From the NCBI RefSeq assembly GCF_000732605.1, contig NZ_JPME01000020.1, forward strand, positions 62,001-126,000: DNA of 64,000 nt, written 5' to 3'. Below, in pieces: positions 54,955 through 61,386 of the stretch. This DNA is from Lacrimispora celerecrescens. Lineage in GTDB: Bacteria; Bacillota; Clostridia; Lachnospirales; Lachnospiraceae. The position numbers and the translations under genes were made by a program. Each line of letters begins with the position of its first letter. Position 1 is the stretch's first letter. The notes under the pieces were generated by a model. The model ran no database searches, had not been told where the DNA came from, and saw only the letters and a program-made list of their open reading frames with translations.

Positions 54955-55116
54955 ATGAATATGATCGTATATCAACCGAAAACAGAAGAAGACAGAAACG
55001 AATTGAGAAAAAAAGCTGCGCTCCTCCAGAGCCAGGCAGTCCTACAATATATCCAGCAGCTTTCCTGCCCGAATGACCAAAAACAGGCTCTTGTGGAAGA
55101 GCTTTACACCACCTGA
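54955..55116 (+). CDS. Small protein of unknown function, divergent from the recombinase
   Basis: A 53-residue frame from ATG 54955 (a second ATG at 54961). The protein MNMIVYQPKTEEDRNELRKK... is charged, predicted helical, with a YIQQLSCPNDQKQALVEEL end. I recall similar short proteins in Clostridia but cannot name a function. Its last 13 bases overlap the end of the large-subunit gene on the other strand. The ribosome site is weak. Position beside the recombinase makes it a candidate excision factor; this is inference. Confidence 0.5.
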   Translation: MNMIVYQPKTEEDRNELRKKAALLQSQAVLQYIQQLSCPNDQKQALVEELYTT

Positions 55117-56480
55117 ATTGTATTCACATGCTTCCCGCTTAAGAAAACATGGGTGGCGCAGGACACGCAGGGATCAAAGGACCGTATGATCCTTCCGATT
55201 TCCACAGGCGCTGTTACATCCCTGACAGGCGACCCGATCAGTGCCTGTTCTCCGGTTCCCTTCATTCCATTTGTTTGTGTTGACAGATTCCATGCCGACG
55301 GGGTTATGATCTGGTAAAAGGCTATTTCGCTGTTATCAATATACAGCCAATGACCCAGGGCTCCGCGTGTCGTATCCACCAGCCCTTTTCCCGATGATTG
55401 CACCGGAATCTCATATTCCTTCTGCATGGATACTCCCGGAACCAGATTATCTATTAAGGTCTGCATGATTTCCACAATTTTCTTAGCTTCCAGAACTCTT
55501 GCAATGGTCCGGTCCATGGCAGAAATCCCGTTTCTGTACTCGCCGGAGAGCCACTGCCTTGCCAATGGTCCTACTTCATAAGGGATATTGTTGTATCTCG
55601 GCGCTTTTATCCAGGAATATGCCTTGGCCTTATTTCTGTCCGGTTCATCGTTTTCGTTGAACCAGGCGTATTCGTCTTCCTGGGTTATAAGAGCAGGATC
55701 AAAGGGAGAGGTCTGGCCATTGGAATAAACAAGAGGATCTACATAGAGCGTTCCCAAGTTTTTATAATTGTTAAAGCTCCCATAGGACAATAAGTTGCCG
55801 TAGCCTCCGCCGAACTGATAATACTCCGGATAAAAGGTTCCGATTGTGTATACGTCAGGAAGCATTTTTTCAACGATAAATTGTCCTATATTATATAGGA
55901 TGGATTTTATGCTGATGATCTTATCTGCTGAGACCGGCGATGTAATCCCTCCAATGAATATCCCGTGATTATGCGGTACTTTTCCTCCAAGTGTAGCCAG
56001 CATCTGATGCGCCTCCCTGCTGAACCGAAGGGATTCAAAATAATCGTTAACCATCTTATCGTTGATGTCCTTTGGAAGTCTGTAATCGTTGTGATCCGTC
56101 TTAAACAGCGGATAATCCTCAGGAAGCTTCACAAAATCCGGTAGAGTAAACTGATAAAAATGCCTTAAATGATTTTGCAGGAACTCACATGCATGAAGCA
56201 GGTCCCTTAAATACCTTCCCTGTTCAGAGGGAACAATGTTAAGTGCTTCTTCCAGGGCAAGAGCAGAAGCCATGGAATGTGCAGTTGAACAGATACCGCA
56301 GATGCGCTGGGTAAAATAAACGGCATCAAAAGGGCTTCTGCCCTGAAGCATTTTTTCAAATCCACGGAACATTAAGCCTTTCGTTTTTGCCGCCACCACT
56401 GACTGATCTTCGATATCGGCATCAATTTCCATGAAGCCGCTGATACGGGTAACAGGATTAATGGTTATTTTCTCCGCCAT
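55104..56480 (-). CDS. [NiFe]-hydrogenase large subunit
   Basis: A 458-residue catalytic subunit. The L1 motif RICGICSTAH near residue 59 and the L2 motif DPCVSCATHV near residue 439 give the four cysteine ligands of the NiFe centre. After L2 there is a C-terminal extension of 14 residues (VFLSGKHVNTIQVV) that a maturation protease removes, which fits the protease gene in the same operon. NPVTRISGFMEID at the N-terminus is also typical. GAGGGGAG precedes the ATG, two bases after the small-subunit stop. The features fit group 1, respiratory-type enzymes. Confidence 0.96.
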   Translation of the reverse strand: MAEKITINPVTRISGFMEIDADIEDQSVVAAKTKGLMFRGFEKMLQGRSPFDAVYFTQRICGICSTAHSMASALALEEALNIVPSEQGRYLRDLLHACEFLQNHLRHFYQFTLPDFVKLPEDYPLFKTDHNDYRLPKDINDKMVNDYFESLRFSREAHQMLATLGGKVPHNHGIFIGGITSPVSADKIISIKSILYNIGQFIVEKMLPDVYTIGTFYPEYYQFGGGYGNLLSYGSFNNYKNLGTLYVDPLVYSNGQTSPFDPALITQEDEYAWFNENDEPDRNKAKAYSWIKAPRYNNIPYEVGPLARQWLSGEYRNGISAMDRTIARVLEAKKIVEIMQTLIDNLVPGVSMQKEYEIPVQSSGKGLVDTTRGALGHWLYIDNSEIAFYQIITPSAWNLSTQTNGMKGTGEQALIGSPVRDVTAPVEIGRIIRSFDPCVSCATHVFLSGKHVNTIQVV

Positions 56481-56482
56481 AT

Positions 56483-57391
56483 CTACTCCCCTCTCATGGT
56501 GTCATAGGTGATAAAAGGCTCCATTGCATCAGGGAATCCGAACTGGGCACATCCGATGCAAGGCGAATCATTACCTACGGGCCAGTTGACATGACCGTTC
56601 CATTGGCGAATGGGACAGTCAATCTGGGTAACCGGACCTTTACATCCCATCATATACATACAGGTTTCCTGCCCCAGCTTCGTTGCAAAAATTCCGCTGT
56701 CAAAGTAAGATCTCCTCGGACATCTGTCGTGTATGGTAATGCTGTAGAACATCAGGGGACGATCCCTGTTGTCAAGCGGGGGTTCCCCATATAATAGCAG
56801 ATAGGCCAGAGTACCCATAAACCAGTCCGGATGACATGGACAGCCTGTTAATTTTATCACTTTTCTCTGTAAAACATCCTGTATTCCCACACACTGAGTT
56901 GGATTGGGTCTTGCCGCCGACACACCTCCGTGTGAAGCGCAGGCACCGACAGCAATCACATGAGCCGCTTGTTCTCCCAGTCTTTTAACTGCCTCATATC
57001 CGGTAATCTCCCTGCCGTTGTGCCGGCCAATGACATTATAAGAACCGTTGTCCTTTAAAGATACAGCTCCTTCCACAGCAAGGATATAATCACTGCCTAT
57101 CACGTCAAACAGCTGATTCATGGCCGTGTTTCCACCAGAATTCATCAGGCTGTTGCTGTATATCATATTGGTCATTTGTGTTAACAGATACATGAAATCC
57201 GGATTTTGTCCATCAAGAAGGGAGATGGTATTACCAGAGCAGCCATTTAATTCAAGCCAGACAAGATTCCGCTTTTGCCGCACATCCTTGGCGATTTCAT
57301 CCTTCACCCTGTTTATAAGACTTTCTGTTGTTTTTAGCCGGCTTTCCTGATAAGGACATTGAAAGCTCACACAATCCAAACTTTTCACCAA
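56483..57391 (-). CDS. [NiFe]-hydrogenase small subunit, without Tat signal
   Basis: A 302-residue iron-sulfur subunit. Cluster ligands are visible in LNGCSGN, GACASHGG, GCPCHPDW, HDRCPRR, CMYMMGCKGPVTQIDCPI and DSPCIGCAQFGFPD; these account for the proximal, medial and distal clusters of group 1 enzymes. It lacks the twin-arginine signal and the C-terminal anchor of periplasmic uptake hydrogenases, so it should stay in the cytoplasm. The N-terminus CVSFQCPYQ has two extra cysteines. The start is TTG 57391 or the next codon GTG 57388; neither has a strong ribosome site, and coupling to the upstream gene (stop at 57394) is likely. Confidence 0.94.
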   Translation of the reverse strand: MVKSLDCVSFQCPYQESRLKTTESLINRVKDEIAKDVRQKRNLVWLELNGCSGNTISLLDGQNPDFMYLLTQMTNMIYSNSLMNSGGNTAMNQLFDVIGSDYILAVEGAVSLKDNGSYNVIGRHNGREITGYEAVKRLGEQAAHVIAVGACASHGGVSAARPNPTQCVGIQDVLQRKVIKLTGCPCHPDWFMGTLAYLLLYGEPPLDNRDRPLMFYSITIHDRCPRRSYFDSGIFATKLGQETCMYMMGCKGPVTQIDCPIRQWNGHVNWPVGNDSPCIGCAQFGFPDAMEPFITYDTMRGE

Positions 57392-57393
57392 CT

Positions 57394-57870
57394 TTACTCT
57401 GTTTCTGTAGCCAAATAGCCGATTATGGGTAATCGGGTCAGGACCATTGCTCCCGGATGACAGGTTGCGAAATTAACTGATAAATCATTTCCAGGATTAA
57501 GGCCAAAATGGGTGTCTCCTTTCCAGACGGAATTATTTGTCACATCATACACCACTCCATTTACTGCAACATAAGCCGGAGCTCCGTTCTTTCCATTATA
57601 TAGGGATAACTCTTCCAGAGTAAAGTATCTTGGAACTTCCTCATCGGCTTGATTTGCATGAATAGACTGATATGGATATTCCATTTCTTCCATAGCCACT
57701 TGATTGGACTGGCTAAAATATTTGATATGACTTTGCAGCATGATCACTTCACTACTCAAATGATCTAACACAACGTCATTGTTGTACTGGTTGGTATGAA
57801 GCCTTTCTATATCCTCGTTTATATGCTTGACGCAGTTCCCGATGTAATCCAAAAACATATTTAATTCCAT
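57394..57870 (-). CDS. Cytochrome b5-like heme-binding domain protein
   Basis: A 158-residue protein. The first 85 residues are helical (LDYIGNCVKHINEDIERLH...), without signal peptide or clear membrane segment. The C-terminal 75 residues form a cytochrome b5-like domain: YFTLEELSLYNGKNGAPAYV, VNGVVYDVTNNSVWKGDTHFG, and DLSVNFATCHPGAM, with two histidines as likely heme ligands. It precedes the small-subunit gene by two bases and may accept or donate electrons for the hydrogenase. ATG 57870 has GGGAGG seven bases upstream; the frame to 57951 reads into the upstream gene. Confidence 0.85.
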   Translation of the reverse strand: MELNMFLDYIGNCVKHINEDIERLHTNQYNNDVVLDHLSSEVIMLQSHIKYFSQSNQVAMEEMEYPYQSIHANQADEEVPRYFTLEELSLYNGKNGAPAYVAVNGVVYDVTNNSVWKGDTHFGLNPGNDLSVNFATCHPGAMVLTRLPIIGYLATETE

Positions 57871-57934
57871 GAATATACCTCCCATAATAAAATTCAGAAT
57901 GATTGTTAATTTTCGGACAGAGATCATGCCTTTC

Positions 57935-58192
57935 TCATTGGAATATCTCACCTTCGATTTCGTCTATCACCGCAGTAAGCGGCTCTATTTCCCGTCTAAG
58001 AACCTGCATGTTTGTCCAGTCTCCAACAAGCATATTTTCTCTTTCTAAAAAATATTCGCGGATGCTGTCTTCACTTATATGGCTGTCTGTATGTACCGTA
58101 ATTGTCAAATCAAAAATCTTTGCGATGGAATTCTCCCCGCATAGTTCAACAATCGCCTCATATAAATTTTGATTTAGGAACGTATCATGCAT
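57935..58192 (-). CDS. HypA/HybF-like small protein lacking the zinc domain
   Basis: An 85-residue protein starting MHDTFLNQNLYEAIVEL. The Met-His start, the first helix, the strand IFDLTITVH, the DSHISEDSIREYFLE segment and the later VLRREIEPLTAVID strand follow the pattern of HypA, which binds nickel through its N-terminal Met-His. The HypA zinc module with CxxC pairs is absent. ATG 58192 overlaps the protease stop (ATGCATGA) and has GGAGG nine bases upstream. It may be a dedicated nickel chaperone for this enzyme; the family call is by pattern only. Confidence 0.5.
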   Translation of the reverse strand: MHDTFLNQNLYEAIVELCGENSIAKIFDLTITVHTDSHISEDSIREYFLERENMLVGDWTNMQVLRREIEPLTAVIDEIEGEIFQ

Positions 58193-58646
58193 AAGTGATT
58201 TCCTCCGATATAATTTTTTTAATTGCGCATTCAATTCCCCTGCAGATCTGTGGCAGTTTATCCTTTAAAACAGCGCTGAGTTCCTGGCCAAAACCGATTT
58301 CACAGATTTCAATGCCAATCAAATACCCCTTAAATTGACTGCCATATAGCTTCATGAGTTCCACCATGCTTAAATCATGCTGCATGGAGAATAAGGAAGG
58401 CTGTGACAACACATCTTCAAGGCGGGTCAGATGAACGCTCCCCGGTTCTGCTCCAGAGTAACGTGCATCAAGTATGATAACAAAGTCATCCTTATTTAAT
58501 AAATAAAAGCAGTTTTGAAAATCGGTTTCTCCAATGATCACATGAATATCCTGGCGGATCAGCCGGTCTTCCAAGACTTCGGCAGCTTTAATTGCTATGG
58601 CGTCATCCTTCATAAAACGATTGCCGATAGCAACTAACTTCACCAT
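58185..58646 (-). CDS. [NiFe]-hydrogenase maturation protease (HyaD/HycI family)
   Basis: A 153-residue endopeptidase that cuts the C-terminal extension of the large subunit after nickel insertion. Metal-binding points are visible: AIGNRFMKDDA near residues 6-16, ILDARYSG near residue 59, and MQHDLS near residue 89. First gene of the operon, ATG with AAGGGGGCAAGG upstream. The general factors HypB-HypF are not in the window and must come from elsewhere. The leader 58647-58803 contains an imperfect inverted repeat but no convincing promoter. Confidence 0.9.
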   Translation of the reverse strand: MVKLVAIGNRFMKDDAIAIKAAEVLEDRLIRQDIHVIIGETDFQNCFYLLNKDDFVIILDARYSGAEPGSVHLTRLEDVLSQPSLFSMQHDLSMVELMKLYGSQFKGYLIGIEICEIGFGQELSAVLKDKLPQICRGIECAIKKIISEEITYA

Positions 58647-58717
58647 ATCCTTGCCCCCTTCTCAAATTAGTTATTTATCAATATATATGTTGGACATAAT
58701 GAAATATTCTTTGCCGG

Positions 58718-58742
58718 GGGAATATTGGCGGAGGATGTTCCC
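58718..58742. repeat. Inverted repeat in the hydrogenase operon leader
   Basis: GGGAATAT (58718-58725) faces ATGTTCCC (58735-58742) with one G-T pair. It could be an operator or RNA stem. Confidence 0.35.
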
Positions 58743-58803
58743 AGAACTTTTATGCACTACCTACATAAACTTTTTGATCTTGGAATTCAAAATATAACCG
58801 AAA

Positions 58804-58846
58804 GGAACCGGTGTATGCCCTGCTGTTACAGGCATACACCGGTTCC
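58804..58846. repeat. 16-bp perfect palindrome beside the attachment site
   Basis: Two perfect 16-base arms (58804-58819 and 58831-58846, beginning GGAACCGG) around an 11-base loop, 38 bases from the AATG core. On the minus strand TTTCGGTTATATTTT follows, so it can act as terminator for the truncated sigK message and insulate the hydrogenase operon. Confidence 0.8.
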
Positions 58847-58870
58847 ATGCTCTCGCCCGGTTTGGAGCCG

Positions 58871-59152
58871 TTACGATAGGATACCATTCTCCACACATTT
58901 GGCCGCATAAGTGGCTAGTCTGGAGCCTCTGTCCGGATGAAAAGTATTAACGGCTTTAATAAGTCCTATGGTTCCCACGGAAAGAAGATCTTCCATATCA
59001 TAATCTGTATTCTGATATTTTTTTGCCACATGTGCTACCAGACGCATATTTCTCTCGATGAGTGTGGCTCTTGCCTCCCGATCCCCTTCCTGGTATCGTT
59101 CCAGACACTCTCGTTCTTCTCGCGCAGTTAAAGGTTTGGGAAAAGTTTTCAA
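58871..59152 (-). CDS. sigK: RNA polymerase sigma-K, 5' segment (interrupted gene)
   Basis: The N-terminal part of sigma-K: FPKPLTAREERECLERYQEGD, LIERNMRLVAHVAKKYQ (region 2.1), DMEDLLSVGTIGLIKAVNTF (region 2.2-2.3) and LATYAAKCVEN (region 2.4). After VEN the frame reads GILS and stops at 58871, inside the element. The start is TTG 59152 with AAGGTGG six bases upstream; the next in-frame codons upstream contain no start before a stop. The protein therefore begins at the mature region and lacks the roughly 20-residue pro-sequence of Bacillus, as in C. difficile. Only residues up to 58885 belong to active sigma-K. Confidence 0.93.
   Translation of the reverse strand: MKTFPKPLTAREERECLERYQEGDREARATLIERNMRLVAHVAKKYQNTDYDMEDLLSVGTIGLIKAVNTFHPDRGSRLATYAAKCVENGILS
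58877..58888 (-). repeat. Attachment site at the sigK 5' side
   Basis: Minus-strand AATGGTATCCTA; the shared core AATG is at 58885-58888. Crossover in AATG restores the conserved VENEILM, whereas crossover in the second shared block ATCCTA would leave VENGILM. Confidence 0.75.
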
Positions 59153-59181
59153 AGAAAGCCACCTTAAACTTACTTACTCTC

Positions 59182-59189
59182 ATTTTATG
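59182..59189 (-). promoter_or_regulatory. Candidate sigma-E-type -10 box of sigK
   Basis: CATAAAAT on the minus strand is one base from the sigma-E -10 consensus CATACAAT and lies 30 bases before the TTG start. No convincing -35 was found. Confidence 0.35.
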
Positions 59190-59251
59190 CCGGCCTTCTC
59201 TTTAAAGTGCTTTTACAAAAAATATTGGCTGGTACTTATTTTCCTCACCAT

Positions 59252-60430
59252 TTAATGGTGGAACAATCGAAGTCCTGTAAAGGCCATGGCCATCCCATAT
59301 TGGTCACACGTTTCAATTACCTGGTCGTCACGGACCGATCCCCCTGGCTGGGCCACATACTTCACACCGCTTCTGTATGCCCGGTCCATGTTATCGCCAA
59401 ATGGGAAGAATGCATCAGATCCCAGGGATACCTCTGTCAGCCGGCTAAGCCAGGCTTTCTTTTCTTCTCCTGTAAATACGGCTGGTTTTACCCTGAAAAT
59501 ATGTTCCCATCTGCCGTCAGCAATGACATCCATATAATCTTCTCCAATGTAGACATCAATGGCATTGTCCAGATCCGCACGGCTGATTCCATCCACGAAC
59601 GGAAGTTCCAGAACTTTAGGTGCCTGGCGAAGAAACCAGTTATCCGCCTTGTTTCCTGCCAGCCTTGTGCAGTGGATGCGGGACTGCTGACCAGCCCCAA
59701 TCCCAATCGCTTGCCCGCCTTTCGCAAAACAGACAGAATTGGACTGGGTGTATTTTAAAGTAATAAGGGAAATAATTAAGTCAATTTTTGCAGATTGGGG
59801 GATTTCCTTGTTCTTTGTTACCACATTCTTTAAAAGCCCCTCATGAATCTTCTCTTCATTTCTTCCTTGTTCAAACATGATCCCAAAAACCTGTTTTCTC
59901 TCAAGTGGCTCTGGCTGGTAGTCCGGGTCAATTTGGATGATGTTATAATTCCCGTTTTTCTTAGACCTTAAGATTTCAAGGGCTTCCGCCTCATACCCTG
60001 GGGCGATGACGCCGTCCGATACTTCCCGCTTGATAATCCTTGCAGTATCCACATCACAGATGTCAGACAGGGCAATGAAGTCCCCGAAGGAAGACATGCG
60101 GTCAGCTCCTCTTGCCCTTGCATAGGCACTGGCCAGGGGAGAAAGCCCTTCCATATCCTCTACCCTGTAGATTTTTGCAAGTATCGGGTCAAGAGGCAGT
60201 CCCACCGCGGCACCGGCCGGAGATACATGTTTAAAAGAAGTCGCTGCAGGTAGGCCGGTCGCTTCCTTTAACTCTTTTACCAGCTGCCAGCCATGAAAGG
60301 CATCCAGGAAATTGATATATCCCGGTCTGCCGCTTAAGACCTGGATTGGAAGCTCCTTCTCACCTGGCATAAAAATCCTTGAGGGTTTCTGATTCGGGTT
60401 ACAGCCATATTTTAATTCCAGCTCATTCAT
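59252..60430 (-). CDS. AICAR formyltransferase, stand-alone
   Basis: A 392-residue phosphoribosylaminoimidazolecarboxamide formyltransferase without the cyclohydrolase domain of bifunctional PurH. Landmarks: [29 protein letters not shown] with the catalytic Lys-His, [32 protein letters not shown] (in part) and [10 protein letters not shown]. It transfers the formyl group of 10-formyl-THF, made by Fhs, to AICAR. ATG 60430 has GGAG eight bases upstream. It follows the PurO-like gene by 14 bases. Confidence 0.94.
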   Translation of the reverse strand: MNELELKYGCNPNQKPSRIFMPGEKELPIQVLSGRPGYINFLDAFHGWQLVKELKEATGLPAATSFKHVSPAGAAVGLPLDPILAKIYRVEDMEGLSPLASAYARARGADRMSSFGDFIALSDICDVDTARIIKREVSDGVIAPGYEAEALEILRSKKNGNYNIIQIDPDYQPEPLERKQVFGIMFEQGRNEEKIHEGLLKNVVTKNKEIPQSAKIDLIISLITLKYTQSNSVCFAKGGQAIGIGAGQQSRIHCTRLAGNKADNWFLRQAPKVLELPFVDGISRADLDNAIDVYIGEDYMDVIADGRWEHIFRVKPAVFTGEEKKAWLSRLTEVSLGSDAFFPFGDNMDRAYRSGVKYVAQPGGSVRDDQVIETCDQYGMAMAFTGLRLFHH

Positions 60431-60444
60431 CTTTTGTACTCCTG

Positions 60445-61158
60445 TCATTGATTTTTATTTACAATCCGGGTTTCATAGGCTCCGGATTCTATGTCAATAT
60501 ATCTTACAAAGAGAGAAATCTTATTTTCCTCATGGAGGCTTTCCCATATCATGGCAGTAAATTCATCCAGGTCATCAAGGGTTGCCGCCAGCTTTGGTTC
60601 CCCTTCAAAGCTTGGCAAAGGATTTCCATCGTGCATATAGGTATGAATAAAATGGGCTTCACCTGCCTCCGGATTGTCATAAGCAAAGGTATAGCGGTTG
60701 CAGGAATCCGGATTCCCGTGATTGCTCTTAATGATGGACATGGCGTAATTGAAGCGCCCGCCTTCTATATGCATGATCCCGGAAATACGGGGCGTATAAT
60801 TAGGACTATCCGGTTCAAATTCTCTGCATCGCAAAGACTGCTCAAACGTCAGCTGTATATCCATTCCCTCGTAAATGGTATCGGTCTGATCTCCGTTTGT
60901 CACGATGGTCTTATTCCCCATAACACGCACCGGAGCGTAAATAATAAGGCTGGGGTCCGTGACACTTGAAGGATCAAAGGCCTGGGTACGGATTCCTTCC
61001 CCTTCCTCTACGAATACGCGGTTACGGCTGTTATCGCTTCTTCCCATAATAAAATAAGCGGCAACCGCCTTGGTTCCATCCGGTGTTTTTCCCATAATAA
61101 TACCTCTGCCCGGATAGGAATTACTCTTTAAATCGTCTTGTAAAGAAATCAAACTCAT
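60445..61158 (-). CDS. IMP cyclohydrolase, PurO type
   Basis: A 237-residue protein like the archaeal-type IMP cyclohydrolase Pur[36 protein letters not shown] (in part) and [18 protein letters not shown]. It closes the purine ring of FAICAR to IMP, so together with the formyltransferase downstream it replaces PurH. ATG 61158 has AAAGGAGACC upstream; 12 residues before it in frame are unlikely. First gene after the ZTP riboswitch. Confidence 0.92.
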   Translation of the reverse strand: MSLISLQDDLKSNSYPGRGIIMGKTPDGTKAVAAYFIMGRSDNSRNRVFVEEGEGIRTQAFDPSSVTDPSLIIYAPVRVMGNKTIVTNGDQTDTIYEGMDIQLTFEQSLRCREFEPDSPNYTPRISGIMHIEGGRFNYAMSIIKSNHGNPDSCNRYTFAYDNPEAGEAHFIHTYMHDGNPLPSFEGEPKLAATLDDLDEFTAMIWESLHEENKISLFVRYIDIESGAYETRIVNKNQ

Positions 61159-61212
61159 TCGATCTGGTCTCCTTTCTGAATGAAAACATATCATTTAGAC
61201 AGTTGCGCACAT

Positions 61213-61250
61213 AAAAAACCGCCTGGACATCCCATAGGGTGCCCAGGCGG
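61213..61250 (-). terminator. Expression-platform terminator of the ZTP riboswitch
   Basis: CCGCCTGGGCA and TGTCCAGGCGG (61240-61250, 61219-61229 on the minus strand) form the stem, followed by TTTTTT (61213-61218). The 5' arm is part of the aptamer, so ligand binding prevents termination. Confidence 0.92.
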
Positions 61251-61316
61251 TCGGCTTTTTACGTATCGTGCTCCCCGTGGTAAAAATCCACTTATCCGCC
61301 AGTCGCACGTACCTTG
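61240..61316 (-). ncRNA. ZTP/ZMP (pfl) riboswitch
   Basis: On the minus strand: GGTACGTGCGACTGGCGG, TTACCACGGGGAGCACGATACG and CGACCGCCTGGGCA (shown in parts) match the conserved pfl aptamer. It senses ZMP/ZTP, which build up when formyl-THF is short, and turns on the AICAR-to-IMP genes. Confidence 0.95.
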
Positions 61317-61322
61317 TACATC

Positions 61323-61351
61323 ATCATATAATATTCTTCCCAAAAATGCAA
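61323..61351 (-). promoter_or_regulatory. Promoter of the ZTP-riboswitch purine operon
   Basis: On the minus strand: TTGCAT (61346-61351), 17-base spacer, TATGAT (61323-61328). Start near 61316, the first base of the aptamer. Confidence 0.75.
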
Positions 61352-61386
61352 GTCTCTTTTTAACCGAATCAAGGCAGTCCTTTCGA

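Larger units (their letters stand above)
53159..58888 (-). mobile_element. skin-type intervening element in sigK carrying a [NiFe]-hydrogenase operon
   Basis: About 5.73 kb between the two AATG cores. Contents, in minus-strand order from the sigK 5' side: a perfect hairpin, hydrogenase maturation protease, HypA-like protein, cytochrome b5-domain protein, hydrogenase small and large subunits, then a small plus-strand ORF and the large serine recombinase next to the other core. No phage structural, replication or conjugation genes are present. Known skin elements are excised in the mother cell by their own serine recombinase to build sigK; the same is expected here. It is much smaller than the Bacillus subtilis (48 kb) and Clostridioides difficile (about 15 kb) elements. 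Confidence 0.9.

Noticed and set aside
58647-58803. Sigma-54 promoter for the hydrogenase operon
   Set aside because: TGGGAACATCC looked similar at first, but the TGGCAC-N5-TTGC pattern is not met; no good sigma-A box either.
59207-59758. 183-codon plus-strand frame opposite the AICAR formyltransferase gene
   Set aside because: Shadow of a conserved enzyme gene; the start region lies in the sigK leader and has no proper site.
60379-60969. 196-codon plus-strand frame opposite the PurO gene
   Set aside because: Shadow frame; the protein has no recognisable pattern, whereas the minus strand is a clear PurO.
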